In this document: piece by piece, positions 55,050-64,000 of the stretch | Numbering within the stretch: position 1 is the first letter of the stretch | How the letters are laid out: each line of letters starts with the position of its first letter | Source of the DNA: Aphrophora alni | Lineage: Eukaryota > Arthropoda > Insecta > Hemiptera > Aphrophoridae | Direction of reading: 5' to 3' | Length of the DNA: 64,000 nucleotides | NCBI GenBank assembly: GCA_963513935.1 | Contig: OY740768.1 | Coordinates: 47,649,142 to 47,713,141, forward strand | Translations under genes and position numbers: made by a program | Notes under the pieces: model-generated | Database searches by the model: none | What the model was told of the DNA's origin: nothing | The model's input: only the letters and a program-made list of their open reading frames with translations

Positions 55050-56804
55050 ATGATGTGTGATAAAACAAAGGATATACCCCGCGCAGATAAGCCTCTTGAG
55101 GTGAGCTCTGCCGCCGGTTCCGATCGGGTGCAAGCCCCGGTGGCCGGTGTTGGTCGCAAGGATTGTGGGGGCGACCAATCACACAATGAGATTGCGGGGG
55201 GGGTGGAGCACTTGGCCTGGAGAGTTACAAGTGCAGAGGAAAATACTTTCGAGCAGAGTGGAAAGTTTCTGAAACACGGTATAAGACAACGAAGCCAATC
55301 AGTACCGAGCGTGAGTGAAGGAGAGTTTAACTTTGTTAAAACAATTGCCAAAGTTCAAAATAAACTTACTAAAAAGGCAGAGACAAACCCTTTCGGAAGG
55401 AGCTCCAAAATTGCAAGGTCACCAGTAAAGAATATAGAGGTGAAGTCCATCTTCGGTCCCGATCAGGCGAGAGACCCAGTTGCTGGTACCAGTCATGCGG
55501 ATTCGTTGAGCGATCACACGCATACTAAGCTGTTGGAGAGTGCGCCAGAAGATCTAAGGCGGGTGGCTATTCCATATGCAGAACTGAAGTCACAAGTGGA
55601 AAGAGCAGAGAAAAACGAAGAGGCACAGCTAAATAGCATGACGAAGCTGATATGTGCCATGCAACAAGCCACAGCTCGGCAGAAGAATGTCAGCATGGAT
55701 ATAAAGAACGGACTCCACAAACTGGAGGAAGCTCTTGATGCACTAAGAGAAAGCAGAGACCTTCGTATGGCTGCAACCCTACAGATACAGCAAATACCAG
55801 AACTAGGCCAGGATCCAGCAATAACTCAATTGCCGGAATCGACAAAAAAAAGAGGAAGGGCGGAAATAATAAGCCCAAATGAAAAAACAGGATCTCTGAA
55901 AAAACTAAAAGAGATACAACACAGCATACCACACAATTGGACTGAAGTGGTAAGGAAAAGGAAAATCCAAACCCCTCGTAGCGAAAGGAGCGTAGAAGCC
56001 AAAGGAATGAAATCAGTGACACCTAGGAACAACGTACCAAATAAAACGCCCGAAAACAATCATTGGATAAGACCACGACCAAATGCCTTGTTGATCCAAC
56101 CAGCGGAGGGAAAAACATATGCACAAATTGTCAACAGCTTACGTGTAAAGGTCGGAGGAGACGGAAACGTGGATATAAGAGCAGTGAGGAAAACCCAAAA
56201 CGGAAAGATTCTTCTCGAATTGGAAAAATCATGTGAAAATCCTGTAGCTTTTTACGAAAAGATATGTGCCGCAGTTGGAGATGAAGGAGCTGTTCGCGAC
56301 GTAACCCCAAGAACGGTCTTAGAAATAATGGACTTAGACTGCCTAGCAACCGCGGAAGAGGTACTAGAAGCTATCGGAGGAGTTATTGGCGAGGAAAATA
56401 AGGGACGAGTAAAGGTCACTTTACTAAAACCAAACAGATGGGAGCAGAGGATGGCCTTGGCAGAGTTGGACATTGACAACGCCAACAAGTTAATTCAAAA
56501 AAATTCCTTAAGAATAGGATTCATAAATCGCTGCAGGATTAGGAAAAGAGTGACCGTTTCACGCTGCTTTAGATGCCTGGGATACGGTCACCTCAAGAAG
56601 GACTGCGACGGCCCAGATAGAGCAAATCTTTGTTGGAAATGTGGTAAAGCAGACCATAAGGCAAAAGAGTGCAAAAATAAACCTTTCTGCATGCTATGTG
56701 CGAATTGTACCGATGCACCAGAACGAGAGCACGCCCCAGGTACAGGGTTGTGTTTCGTCTTTAGAAAAGCGCTTAAAATCAAGAAAAAACCAACATCATG
56801 GTGA
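55050..56804 (+). CDS. LINE ORF1: gag-like RNA-binding protein with three zinc knuckles
   Basis: This 584-residue protein would coat the element's RNA and form the ribonucleoprotein that carries it back to the chromosomes. The N-terminal 160 residues are polar and low in structure. About 165-250 is rich in Ala, Lys, Glu and Leu and is probably coiled coil. About 355-500 holds the conserved globular region preceding the zinc knuckles in R1-type ORF1 proteins (TYAQIVNSLRVKV...). Three knuckles follow: C506-C509-H514-C519 and C528-C531-H536-C541 (both CX2CX4HX4C), then a wider third, C547-C550-H561-C568 (CX2CX10HX6C), as is usual in this clade. The C-terminus is short and basic. The start is ATG-ATG at 55050, the first ATG in frame. 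The stop overlaps ORF2 (7-nt overlap). No frame damage is seen; antisense frames over it are shadows. Confidence 0.95.
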   Translation: MMCDKTKDIPRADKPLEVSSAAGSDRVQAPVAGVGRKDCGGDQSHNEIAGGVEHLAWRVTSAEENTFEQSGKFLKHGIRQRSQSVPSVSEGEFNFVKTIAKVQNKLTKKAETNPFGRSSKIARSPVKNIEVKSIFGPDQARDPVAGTSHADSLSDHTHTKLLESAPEDLRRVAIPYAELKSQVERAEKNEEAQLNSMTKLICAMQQATARQKNVSMDIKNGLHKLEEALDALRESRDLRMAATLQIQQIPELGQDPAITQLPESTKKRGRAEIISPNEKTGSLKKLKEIQHSIPHNWTEVVRKRKIQTPRSERSVEAKGMKSVTPRNNVPNKTPENNHWIRPRPNALLIQPAEGKTYAQIVNSLRVKVGGDGNVDIRAVRKTQNGKILLELEKSCENPVAFYEKICAAVGDEGAVRDVTPRTVLEIMDLDCLATAEEVLEAIGGVIGEENKGRVKVTLLKPNRWEQRMALAELDIDNANKLIQKNSLRIGFINRCRIRKRVTVSRCFRCLGYGHLKKDCDGPDRANLCWKCGKADHKAKECKNKPFCMLCANCTDAPEREHAPGTGLCFVFRKALKIKKKPTSW

Positions 56805-56806
56805 TG
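56798..56806 (+). promoter_or_regulatory. ORF1/ORF2 stop-start overlap (ATGGTGATG)
   Basis: ORF1 ends in TGA at 56802-56804. ORF2 has ATG at 56798 and again at 56804, so stop and second start share a base as TGATG. In the R1-clade element SART1 a comparable UAAUG overlap is reported to drive translation of ORF2 by reinitiation. The same mechanism is inferred here. Confidence 0.7.
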
Positions 56807-59779
56807 GTTCTACAAGGAAACATGAACGGTTGCAAGTTGTCTTCCAATCTCCTGACCCAGATCATCAGAGAAATGAAAGTGGACATATGCATAATCAGCG
56901 AGCAATATGAGAACAAGAAGGATGGAAACTGGTACTCGAGCTCTTCAAATAAGGCGGCAATATGGGTATGCAATAGCAGAAAGCTGAACGTTCAAAAAAA
57001 TGGTTCAGGACAGCACTATGTGTGGATAACGGTAGACAACACCACCTACTTAAGTTGCTACTTCTCCCCGAATGATACCATGGATACCTTCAGGGGAAAG
57101 CTGGCCGAACTCGAAGATTTATTGCAAGATCTGTCAAACGACATTATAGTGGCTGGAGATTTTAATGCAAGAGCTCTGGAGTGGGGAATGCCAACTACGA
57201 ACACCCGAGGGCGGGCTATATTAGAAATGTCAGCCAGGAAAGACCTGATTGTTTTGAACGTAGGAACTACACCAACATATAGAAGACCTGGTTTTGGATA
57301 TTCCATACCAGATTTAACTTTGGCTTCGTCGCGACTTGTTTCAAAAGTGGATGATTGGAAAGTTCTAGAAGATTATACCGGCAGCGATCATCAGTATATA
57401 AGCTATCAGCTCTGGAGTAGAAAAGAGAAAGCACCAAACCCCAGAAGGCGACGCTTTCACATAGAAAAAATGGATAAAGAAAAACTACGAGAAGTTATTT
57501 TAAAGGAGCCGTGGTTCAAACAGGGAAAGCGTGAACCCAAAACACGGAAACAAACTGAAGCCTTAGTGGACTTAAGTACTAAGTTACTGACGAAGGCTTG
57601 CAATGAGAGCATGCCTACCAAACAGGCATCTAGACGACAGCCTGCATATTGGTGGACACAAGAGATTGCAGAGCTGAGAAGGAAATGCCTTAAGCTGAGG
57701 AGGAGAGCTCAGAGGGCACAAAGCAGTTTAGTTAGGTCAGAAACATCAAATGACCATAGGGCAGCAAGAAAGAACTTGAAGAATGCCATAAAAAACAGCA
57801 AGGAAAAATGCTGGAGAGCACTGTGCGACGAAGTTAATTCAGACCCCTGGGGACTCGGGTATAAGATAGTACTTCAGAGATTAGGGGCCAGAGGACCAAC
57901 AAGTATTCTCGGAGAAACTCAAATGAGAGTCATTGTTGACGGACTTTTTCCAACACATCCCATCAGGACAGAACCTATTCAAAATAGAAAATGTAAAGAC
58001 ATAGTACTCTTTAACATTGAGGAATTGAAGATTGCAGTATCTTCTTTGAAAAACCGAAAAGCTCCAGGCCCAGATGGTATCCCAGCAGAAGTACTTAAGG
58101 AGGTGGTAGAGATAGCTCCACAACTCTTGTTGAATATGTTTAACGCCTGCCTGAAGCAAGGAGTTTTTAGCAAGTCATGGAAGAAAGCCAGGCTAGTTCT
58201 AATTAAAAAAGGGAAAGGAGATTTAGAGTTGCCATCTACCTATAGACCACTATGCATGTTGGACACCACTGGCAAAGTCCTTGAAAAGCTACTCAAAACA
58301 CGGCTTCTCATCGCCATACAGGAAGCGGGAGATTTTTCGAACAACCAGCATGGCTTTAGAAAAGGACGGTCAACAATCGGGGCAGTTAGAAAAGTGACCC
58401 TAGCAGTCGAGGAAACGGACAGAATTTGCCATGGAGCCCGACCAATTGTTTTACTTGTCACATTGGACGTTAAAAATGCCTTCAATTCTGCGAGGTGGAC
58501 AGATATTCTTAGCGCTCTTGAACATTCGTTCAGAATCCCGGAGTACCTGCTCTGCATGGCCAGGGATTACTTAAGAAACAGACAGCTCTTATACGACACC
58601 GAAGCAGGTCAAAAAAGAAAAATAATTACAGCTGGAGTAGCGCAAGGGTCAATTTTGGGACCGGACATGTGGAACGCTCTGTATGATACCCTTCTCCGAA
58701 TAGAGATGCCGGAAGGAACTTGTACTGTTGCGTACGCTGATGATGTAGCGGTATTGATCAAGGCCCGTAGCACAGAACTGGCTCAGCTAAAACTGAATCA
58801 GGTTATGAGGAGAGTGGGCAAGTGGATGGAGGAACACAGCCTGCAACTGGCTTTAGCAAAAACGGAAGTAGTAATACTTACAAGGAAACGAATTCCCACC
58901 TTAGTAAATGTGCAAGTAGGAAGTGAAAACATAATGACAACCAGAACAGTCAAGTACCTGGGGGTAACACTCGACAATAAACTGACCTACTGGGACCATA
59001 TCCAGAAGGCAGCTGACAAGGCCTCAGTTGTTTCTGCCAAATTGAGCAGACTTATGTGTAACCTTGGAGGACCCAGCCAGACCAAGAGAAGACTGTTAAT
59101 GGGAACAGTGCAGTCAATTCTGCTCTATGGAGCGGAGATATGGGCAGAGTCTGTTACAAAGACCAAGTACAGAAAGAAACTATTGGCGGTACAACGCAGA
59201 AGTGCCCTGAGGATTGCTTCCTCTTACCGAACAGTATCCGAAGCTGCGGTTCTAGTAGTCGCCGGAACCATTCCTGTGGATCTGCTAGCCATTGAAAAAA
59301 AGAAGATATACGACAGGAGCCAAATACTGGGACGAAAGCTAGCAGCGGTTGAAGCTAGAACGGATACCATGATATCGTGGCAGAGGAGATGGGACGAGGA
59401 TATACAAGGTAGATGGACACATAGTCTTATCAAGGACCTAGAGCCCTGGCTTCAGAGAAAACATGGAGAAGTAGATTTTTACATCACACAGTTTCTTACA
59501 GGACACGGTTTCTTCAGAAACTATCTGTACAAAATAGGTAAAGCCAAAACACCGCAATGTCAGATGTGTGGAGCTGAGAAGGATGACGCTGCTCACTCCT
59601 TTTTTGAATGTACGCGATGGGATGAAAAACGAAACCAAGTGGAGAACGTTATTGGTAAAATAACTGTTGGAAATATCGTCTCACGAATGATCTCAGACGA
59701 GTCGGGCTGGAGAACTATAGCACAATATGTAAGAGACGTACTATTAAGTAAGAAAGAAGATACATGCTTAGAGGACTAG
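56798..59779 (+). CDS. LINE ORF2: APE endonuclease-reverse transcriptase
   Basis: This 993-residue protein nicks target DNA and reverse-transcribes the element RNA from the nick. The APE-type endonuclease occupies about residues 1-205, with LQGNMNG (N8/N10), SEQY (E35), AGDFNA (D121, N123) and the terminal GSDH (D197, H198). Reverse transcriptase spans about 415-730: KNRKAPGPDGIP at 418, YRPLCMLDTTGK at 482, the first catalytic Asp in VTLDVKNAF (D557), GVAQGSILGP at 613, the YADD box (D648, D649), and KYLGVTLD at 719. A C-terminal CCHC motif is C921-C924-H933-C938 (CX2CX8HX4C). There is no RNase H. All catalytic residues expected by eye are present, and length is normal for R1-clade ORF2. Translation may start at 56798 or at Met3 (56804), which overlaps the ORF1 stop as TGATG. 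No disruption seen. Confidence 0.97.
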   Translation: MVMVLQGNMNGCKLSSNLLTQIIREMKVDICIISEQYENKKDGNWYSSSSNKAAIWVCNSRKLNVQKNGSGQHYVWITVDNTTYLSCYFSPNDTMDTFRGKLAELEDLLQDLSNDIIVAGDFNARALEWGMPTTNTRGRAILEMSARKDLIVLNVGTTPTYRRPGFGYSIPDLTLASSRLVSKVDDWKVLEDYTGSDHQYISYQLWSRKEKAPNPRRRRFHIEKMDKEKLREVILKEPWFKQGKREPKTRKQTEALVDLSTKLLTKACNESMPTKQASRRQPAYWWTQEIAELRRKCLKLRRRAQRAQSSLVRSETSNDHRAARKNLKNAIKNSKEKCWRALCDEVNSDPWGLGYKIVLQRLGARGPTSILGETQMRVIVDGLFPTHPIRTEPIQNRKCKDIVLFNIEELKIAVSSLKNRKAPGPDGIPAEVLKEVVEIAPQLLLNMFNACLKQGVFSKSWKKARLVLIKKGKGDLELPSTYRPLCMLDTTGKVLEKLLKTRLLIAIQEAGDFSNNQHGFRKGRSTIGAVRKVTLAVEETDRICHGARPIVLLVTLDVKNAFNSARWTDILSALEHSFRIPEYLLCMARDYLRNRQLLYDTEAGQKRKIITAGVAQGSILGPDMWNALYDTLLRIEMPEGTCTVAYADDVAVLIKARSTELAQLKLNQVMRRVGKWMEEHSLQLALAKTEVVILTRKRIPTLVNVQVGSENIMTTRTVKYLGVTLDNKLTYWDHIQKAADKASVVSAKLSRLMCNLGGPSQTKRRLLMGTVQSILLYGAEIWAESVTKTKYRKKLLAVQRRSALRIASSYRTVSEAAVLVVAGTIPVDLLAIEKKKIYDRSQILGRKLAAVEARTDTMISWQRRWDEDIQGRWTHSLIKDLEPWLQRKHGEVDFYITQFLTGHGFFRNYLYKIGKAKTPQCQMCGAEKDDAAHSFFECTRWDEKRNQVENVIGKITVGNIVSRMISDESGWRTIAQYVRDVLLSKKEDTCLED

Positions 59780-59981
59780 AAGAGGACAAGCCTGCGTTAC
59801 CGTAGAGACACAAAACGTACTTACACACTAAACACGATGACCTGGTCTGATGCAATGCGAGAGTAGTTCCGGACTAGGATCCTGGAAAAGAGGTTAGGGT
59901 TTAGTGGGTAAACCGGATGAACCGGGAGTCCCACACACCGGGAGACTAGTCTCCTGATGGTGCCTAATGCATTCCCCCCTC

Positions 59982-59984
<3 letters not shown>
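59780..59984 (+). other. LINE 3' UTR with stem-loop
   Basis: A 205-bp GC-balanced tail. Near its end is the perfect palindrome GGAGACTAGTCTCC (59941-59954), framed by CACC (59936-59939) and GGTG (59959-59962), giving a nested stem. In related elements the 3' UTR is what the reverse transcriptase recognises to start copying; that role is inferred here. Confidence 0.8.

Positions 59985-60049
<65 letters not shown>
59985..60049 (+). repeat. Poly(A) tail of the LINE (65 nt)
   Basis: A pure run of A from CTCTAT to the right target duplication. Its length and purity suggest a young insertion. Confidence 0.97.
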
Positions 60050-60053
<4 letters not shown>

Positions 60054-60063
60054 AATATACTAC
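60050..60063 (+). repeat. Target-site duplication, right (14 bp)
   Basis: TCTGAATATACTAC directly after the poly(A) tail, identical to 54803-54816. Confidence 0.97.
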
Positions 60064-63000
60064 ATTGATGATTTTTTTTAGTTACTTCCTTTGTTAACAA
60101 TAACTACTGCAATACATTATGCTATTCATATTATTGAGGAAAACCAACATGTGAAAATAGGCTTTGATGTCATAAACAGACGTTTTGAATTAAAGGAATA
60201 TTGATTTCAAACTTCGTAGATTGTTAAAATGGTATGAACACAGCGGTTTACCTAACCCGTCATATCCAGGAGAATAAGCATTAAAGCTTGTTTGACATGA
60301 GCGTGTACGCAATATTCATAAAGGAGCAGTTACAGTTTAAATATTTTCCAAAATAATGAATTAAAAGTTAATTACAAAAATTAATTATATATACCACCAA
60401 GTCACATATACCATTCTTATCAAATATTCATACAGACATTATTCTTATGAAAACATATACATACCTAGCTAAAATTAGTTCTTGCCCTAAAATAACAATT
60501 TATAAGTTAAAAATATATATTTCATGAATTATGTGAGTTCACAGAAGGTAAAATATTTTATTTTAATTGAATTTGCATGAAATTTTAAGAGTTATGTACA
60601 TAACTGTTTGTAATAGAATTCACATTGAGGACAATGCAAGTTCATAAGTCTACTCAATTATACTAAACTAAACAATCGGGGTCACGTTTAAATCTAACAA
60701 ACTTTATGGTTTTGGTTTCATTCTGAGATATTTGACATTCTTTGGTGTCGTCATGTGTTTTATATGCATTTAGTTAAAAATGACATCATTGAGAGTAAAC
60801 TATACGTTTTGCTAGGTTCCCATGCCAAAATCTAAAAGTAATTGGACATGGTTTGAGGAAAATTAAATCAGACTTTTGAAAACCCCAATGTAAATAATAA
60901 CGCTCTAAAATACCGGGAATCATACCAACACAACAAAATGTATCAAAATCCGTTTCTATTGTAGTACTTTACCGATTTCTAGTGCCAACCAAACCTAAAC
61001 CTAATCCAACCCAACAATGTGAATTTAACATTTTTCTTTTCAATAATAAGTTTACTACTCTTCATTTGTATAGGATAATAAAATAGTATAGTGACAAATG
61101 TTAGTCTTAAATCGCTTCCAACGGCTATTAAAATTTATAATATTGGAAAATAAAATTTAAACTTTATTTCTAATGCAATTAGTAATATCCTACAATTGTG
61201 AAATTTGGCAATCTAACATCTTGTGTTAAGGAGTATCCTCACTCGTATCTACAGACATCCATAGCCATTTATACCTAAATTCAGATAACTAGAAATATTT
61301 AAAAGTAGTATTAATAGAATAAACACATATTTTCCTAAATATAATTATTAGGATGTACAGAATTTTCTCAACATTACCTAACTTTTTGTCATTTCCAAAA
61401 CAACAATCTACTCTTATTTTTTAAACTTATTCATAATATTTTTTTTCCTTTTGTGCACCAATAATTAATCTTTTATTTGATTTTTTTGCACATTTGTATA
61501 TTTAACATAAGAATACGAAATAATACAAAATAATGTTTATTTATAAGGATATTTCGTATGTCCCTTAACATACGATTGGGTACAATAACATAATGGGAAC
61601 AATTGATAGAAAAATGTGTTAAATGAAACACAATAGTTAGAACAATAATAATTATTATACTTTTCTTATTTCATATAATTTCCCTTACCTATAGGTAGTT
61701 ATGAATCAAAAATTAATATTACCTAGGCATCAATTTTGAGATATAATAAAATATTAAGAAACGTTAGTCTAGATCCTCTAGATTAGTAAAGATAAACCAT
61801 GATTTCAAGACATCAACATAATTGCTCTTGTATGAGTTAAAACTATTATTACAAATGTTTAACCTGTTGTTGGAAAATAATCAAATTACTGACTTTACGA
61901 TGTAGCAGTGTTTTGTTAACCTTTATTGGAGGTAAACATACAGTGACTTAACTAAAGCAGATAAAACCTTCAATTATTTGCTGAAATACTTACATCCATC
62001 ATAATGTCCCTTTGTTGAACGAGTTTGATAGTTCAAAGAGAGCTATAATTCGGTTTTGCTGAATTCCAAAGAGAGCAGTTTTAAAGAGTTTCGACATATC
62101 TGACATTTAATTAGTAAAGGTAATATTATTTATTGAGTTAAAGGGTTGTGGATAGTATGTGTTTTTAATTTCAGTAAAATGTTACATTAAATTTTTTTTT
62201 AAATACAAATTACCACCTATGGTAAAAACTAAATATCTTGGAAATACTTTTTAGAAATAATTTCAAAAATAATATCTTCTAATTTGAATAATTACCATCA
62301 CTGAAATACTTGACAGAACTCTTGCGTAGTTTAAAAACTCTAATCTTTTCTTATAGAATTAGAGTCATCTTCATTTTAGGTGCAAAACATTTTATACTTA
62401 AAAGGAAAATTGAATGTTATAAATTATTTGAATAATTTAACAAAGTCATATTTTTATATACTGTTTATTTCAGAAGTAAGTTAAATATTTTAATAATTGT
62501 GGTTCCATCATTTGTTGTCAAATCCTCGATAAAATCCTTTGTTTTATGCAGGTATAAACGGGATTAACTAAAACACAATTATAAATAACAGTTGTTATTT
62601 TATTTACAATTATTTTTGTCATAACGACAAGTTTACTGTTAAACAATTTCAAACAGAGGAATCTATTAAGTTGTAAAATTGTAGTAGTCTAAAAGTATTG
62701 GATTGATATTATTGTATTCCATGCCTTTACCTATACAAACACGCATCGCATTGATTCCGATTTATTATGACTGTGAAATAGTTTATCAGTCGAATTAAAA
62801 AAGTTTTGTTCTCACAAATGATTGAAGGACTGATAGTGCAGTCTAGTTTGTACCAGTTGTTATTAAGTTTGAAACCAGATGGTCCATTCAAGACGTCAAG
62901 AGGCCAGACACACCGTCAGTCGTAAGAGATGATATTGTGAAAACATTAAAAAAGAAATAATTTAAAATACTGAGATAAATACGCATAACACAGAGATAAA

Positions 63001-64000
63001 ACTACAGCTTCTTCAGGAAGATAACAATGCCAAATTCGTACAAATATCGGAATAACCCTAACACATAAGAATTTTACTTAATTTTAAAATACAAATTAAA
63101 TCTAAAAATAATTATGTATTTTTTTTTGTTTCCTGTTAAAAACAAATTAACTATAATCAGCCTAATTCACTAACATTTTAATTAAGAAGAGTTAAATGCA
63201 TTGCCCCATTTCAACATCCCATTGTTACTTGTTGTAAATATTTAAAGGATTTTTTAGAGTCTGTGTCAGGATTCAGGCAACACTTCAATAATATGGATTT
63301 TTTTTTTAACCAATTCTTTAAATTATCTTTATTATAGTTAAATATAATAATATAGTTTAATTCATATTGGGGTTATAAATTGTTATGTCTCTCCAAAGAA
63401 GCTTTATAGATGTATGAAATAGTTTTAATTTAGACTTTCATGTAATTTATTTTCAGTATTTGTAATATATACTTTTGTAAATATATATTGAAATATAATC
63501 TAAAACATACCAAGGATTTATAGACATACTAAATACAATGAAGTAGCAATTGATTTTCGACCTATTTATTTTTAAATACAAAATGTCCGACCAACAAAGT
63601 GTGCTAGGACAAAAATACGAAAATTGGCGATTTCGGATTTTCAGTGAATATACTATCTTTTTCTTTTATTTTATTTTCTAAAAATATCAGAAAATGTCCA
63701 ATCAAACAAGTACGTTATTCAATCAGTTAGTACTAATCATTTGATTCGGAGTTTTATAAAAGATATGTTATATTTATGAAAACAAAAATAATCAGGACAA
63801 AAATTTTGTTTTTGCTTTTCCGTACTTATATTTTTTTTTATGTAAACTGCCAATATATATTTATTAGATATAGAATTTATTTATAGAGTAAAATTACTTC
63901 TCTACGTTTCATTTCTCTATTTTCAACAATGTTTTCTGATTTTCAGTATATTCATAAATACATAAAACTTAACCGTCAAGATATATCCATCAAGTCTTAC
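60064..64000. other. AT-rich non-coding DNA
   Basis: No gene, element or structured repeat that I can support. A short less AT-rich patch lies at about 62830-62940 but is too small to assign. Confidence 0.5.

Larger units (their letters stand above)
54817..60049 (+). mobile_element. Full-length R1-clade non-LTR retrotransposon with intact ORFs
   Basis: A 5,233-bp insertion with a sharp change to higher GC at both edges. In order: 5' UTR (54817-55049), ORF1 (55050-56804), ORF2 (56798-59779), 3' UTR (59780-59984) and a 65-nt poly(A) tail (59985-60049), bounded by perfect 14-bp target duplications. ORF1 with three zinc knuckles, plus ORF2 with an N-terminal APE-type endonuclease, central reverse transcriptase, C-terminal CCHC and no RNase H, is the R1-clade plan. 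Both ORFs are uninterrupted, the tail is long and the duplications are identical, so insertion is probably recent and the copy may be competent. Precise family naming needs comparison with reference elements. Confidence 0.96.

Noticed and set aside
55031..56973. Antisense and alternate-frame ORFs of 64-110 codons over the LINE ORF1 region
   Set aside because: They are shadows of the real ORF1 and ORF2 frames, which carry the domain motifs.
57058..59638. Antisense ORFs of 64-105 codons over ORF2
   Set aside because: Shadows of the endonuclease-reverse transcriptase frame.
62830..62950. Possible transposase-like wording (KRPDTPSVVRDDIVKTLKK)
   Set aside because: Too short, with no termini or catalytic motif; could be chance.

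Overview
The window looks like a piece of an insect (or at least arthropod) nuclear genome that is intergenic or intronic. It is very AT-rich, full of long (AT)n, (CA)n, (CT)n and (AAT)n microsatellites, and contains relics of element families typical of insects: an R1-clade non-LTR retrotransposon, an Errantivirus-type (gypsy-like, env-bearing) LTR element, Tc1/mariner-related transposons and a hAT tail. I recognise no complete host gene. Nothing bacterial (operons, ribosome binding sites, CRISPR) is present. The species cannot be named from the sequence alone.

Layout. 0-4.7 kb: AT-rich DNA with two large microsatellites and a pyrimidine-rich stretch. 4.7-8.05 kb: a 5'-truncated, decayed errantivirus-like provirus on the minus strand (end of RNase H, integrase, F-like env, polypurine tract, probable 3' LTR). 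11.48-12.84 kb: a complete but dead mariner-like transposon with both terminal inverted repeats and TA target duplications. 14-31 kb: AT-rich DNA with foldback/MITE-like structures (17.76-18.6 kb and 20.83-21.31 kb), a 41-bp perfect tandem duplication and several old dispersed repeats that each have a partner elsewhere in the window. 32.2-32.7 kb: a second, badly decayed transposase on the minus strand. 35.6 and 43.75 kb: two copies of a 3'-terminal motif containing CTGAAGATGAT. 42.3-42.84 kb: the C-terminal end and right terminus of a hAT element. 47.3 and 51.2 kb (and weakly 25.5 kb): open segments with good splice signals on the minus strand that may be single exons of host genes. 49.76-50.35 kb: four diverged copies of a unit of about 150 bp.

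The one intact coding unit is at 54,817-60,049: a full-length R1-clade non-LTR retrotransposon. It has a 5' UTR, ORF1 (584 aa, gag-like, three zinc knuckles), ORF2 (993 aa; APE-type endonuclease, reverse transcriptase, C-terminal CCHC), a structured 3' UTR and a 65-nt poly(A) tail, and is flanked by a perfect 14-bp target-site duplication. ORF1 binds the RNA and forms the particle, and ORF2 nicks target DNA and reverse-transcribes the RNA from the nick. The ORF1 stop and an ORF2 start overlap as TGATG, suggesting coupled translation. With no frame damage and identical target duplications, the copy looks young. It sits in ordinary AT-rich DNA rather than in the rDNA or telomeric targets used by several relatives.
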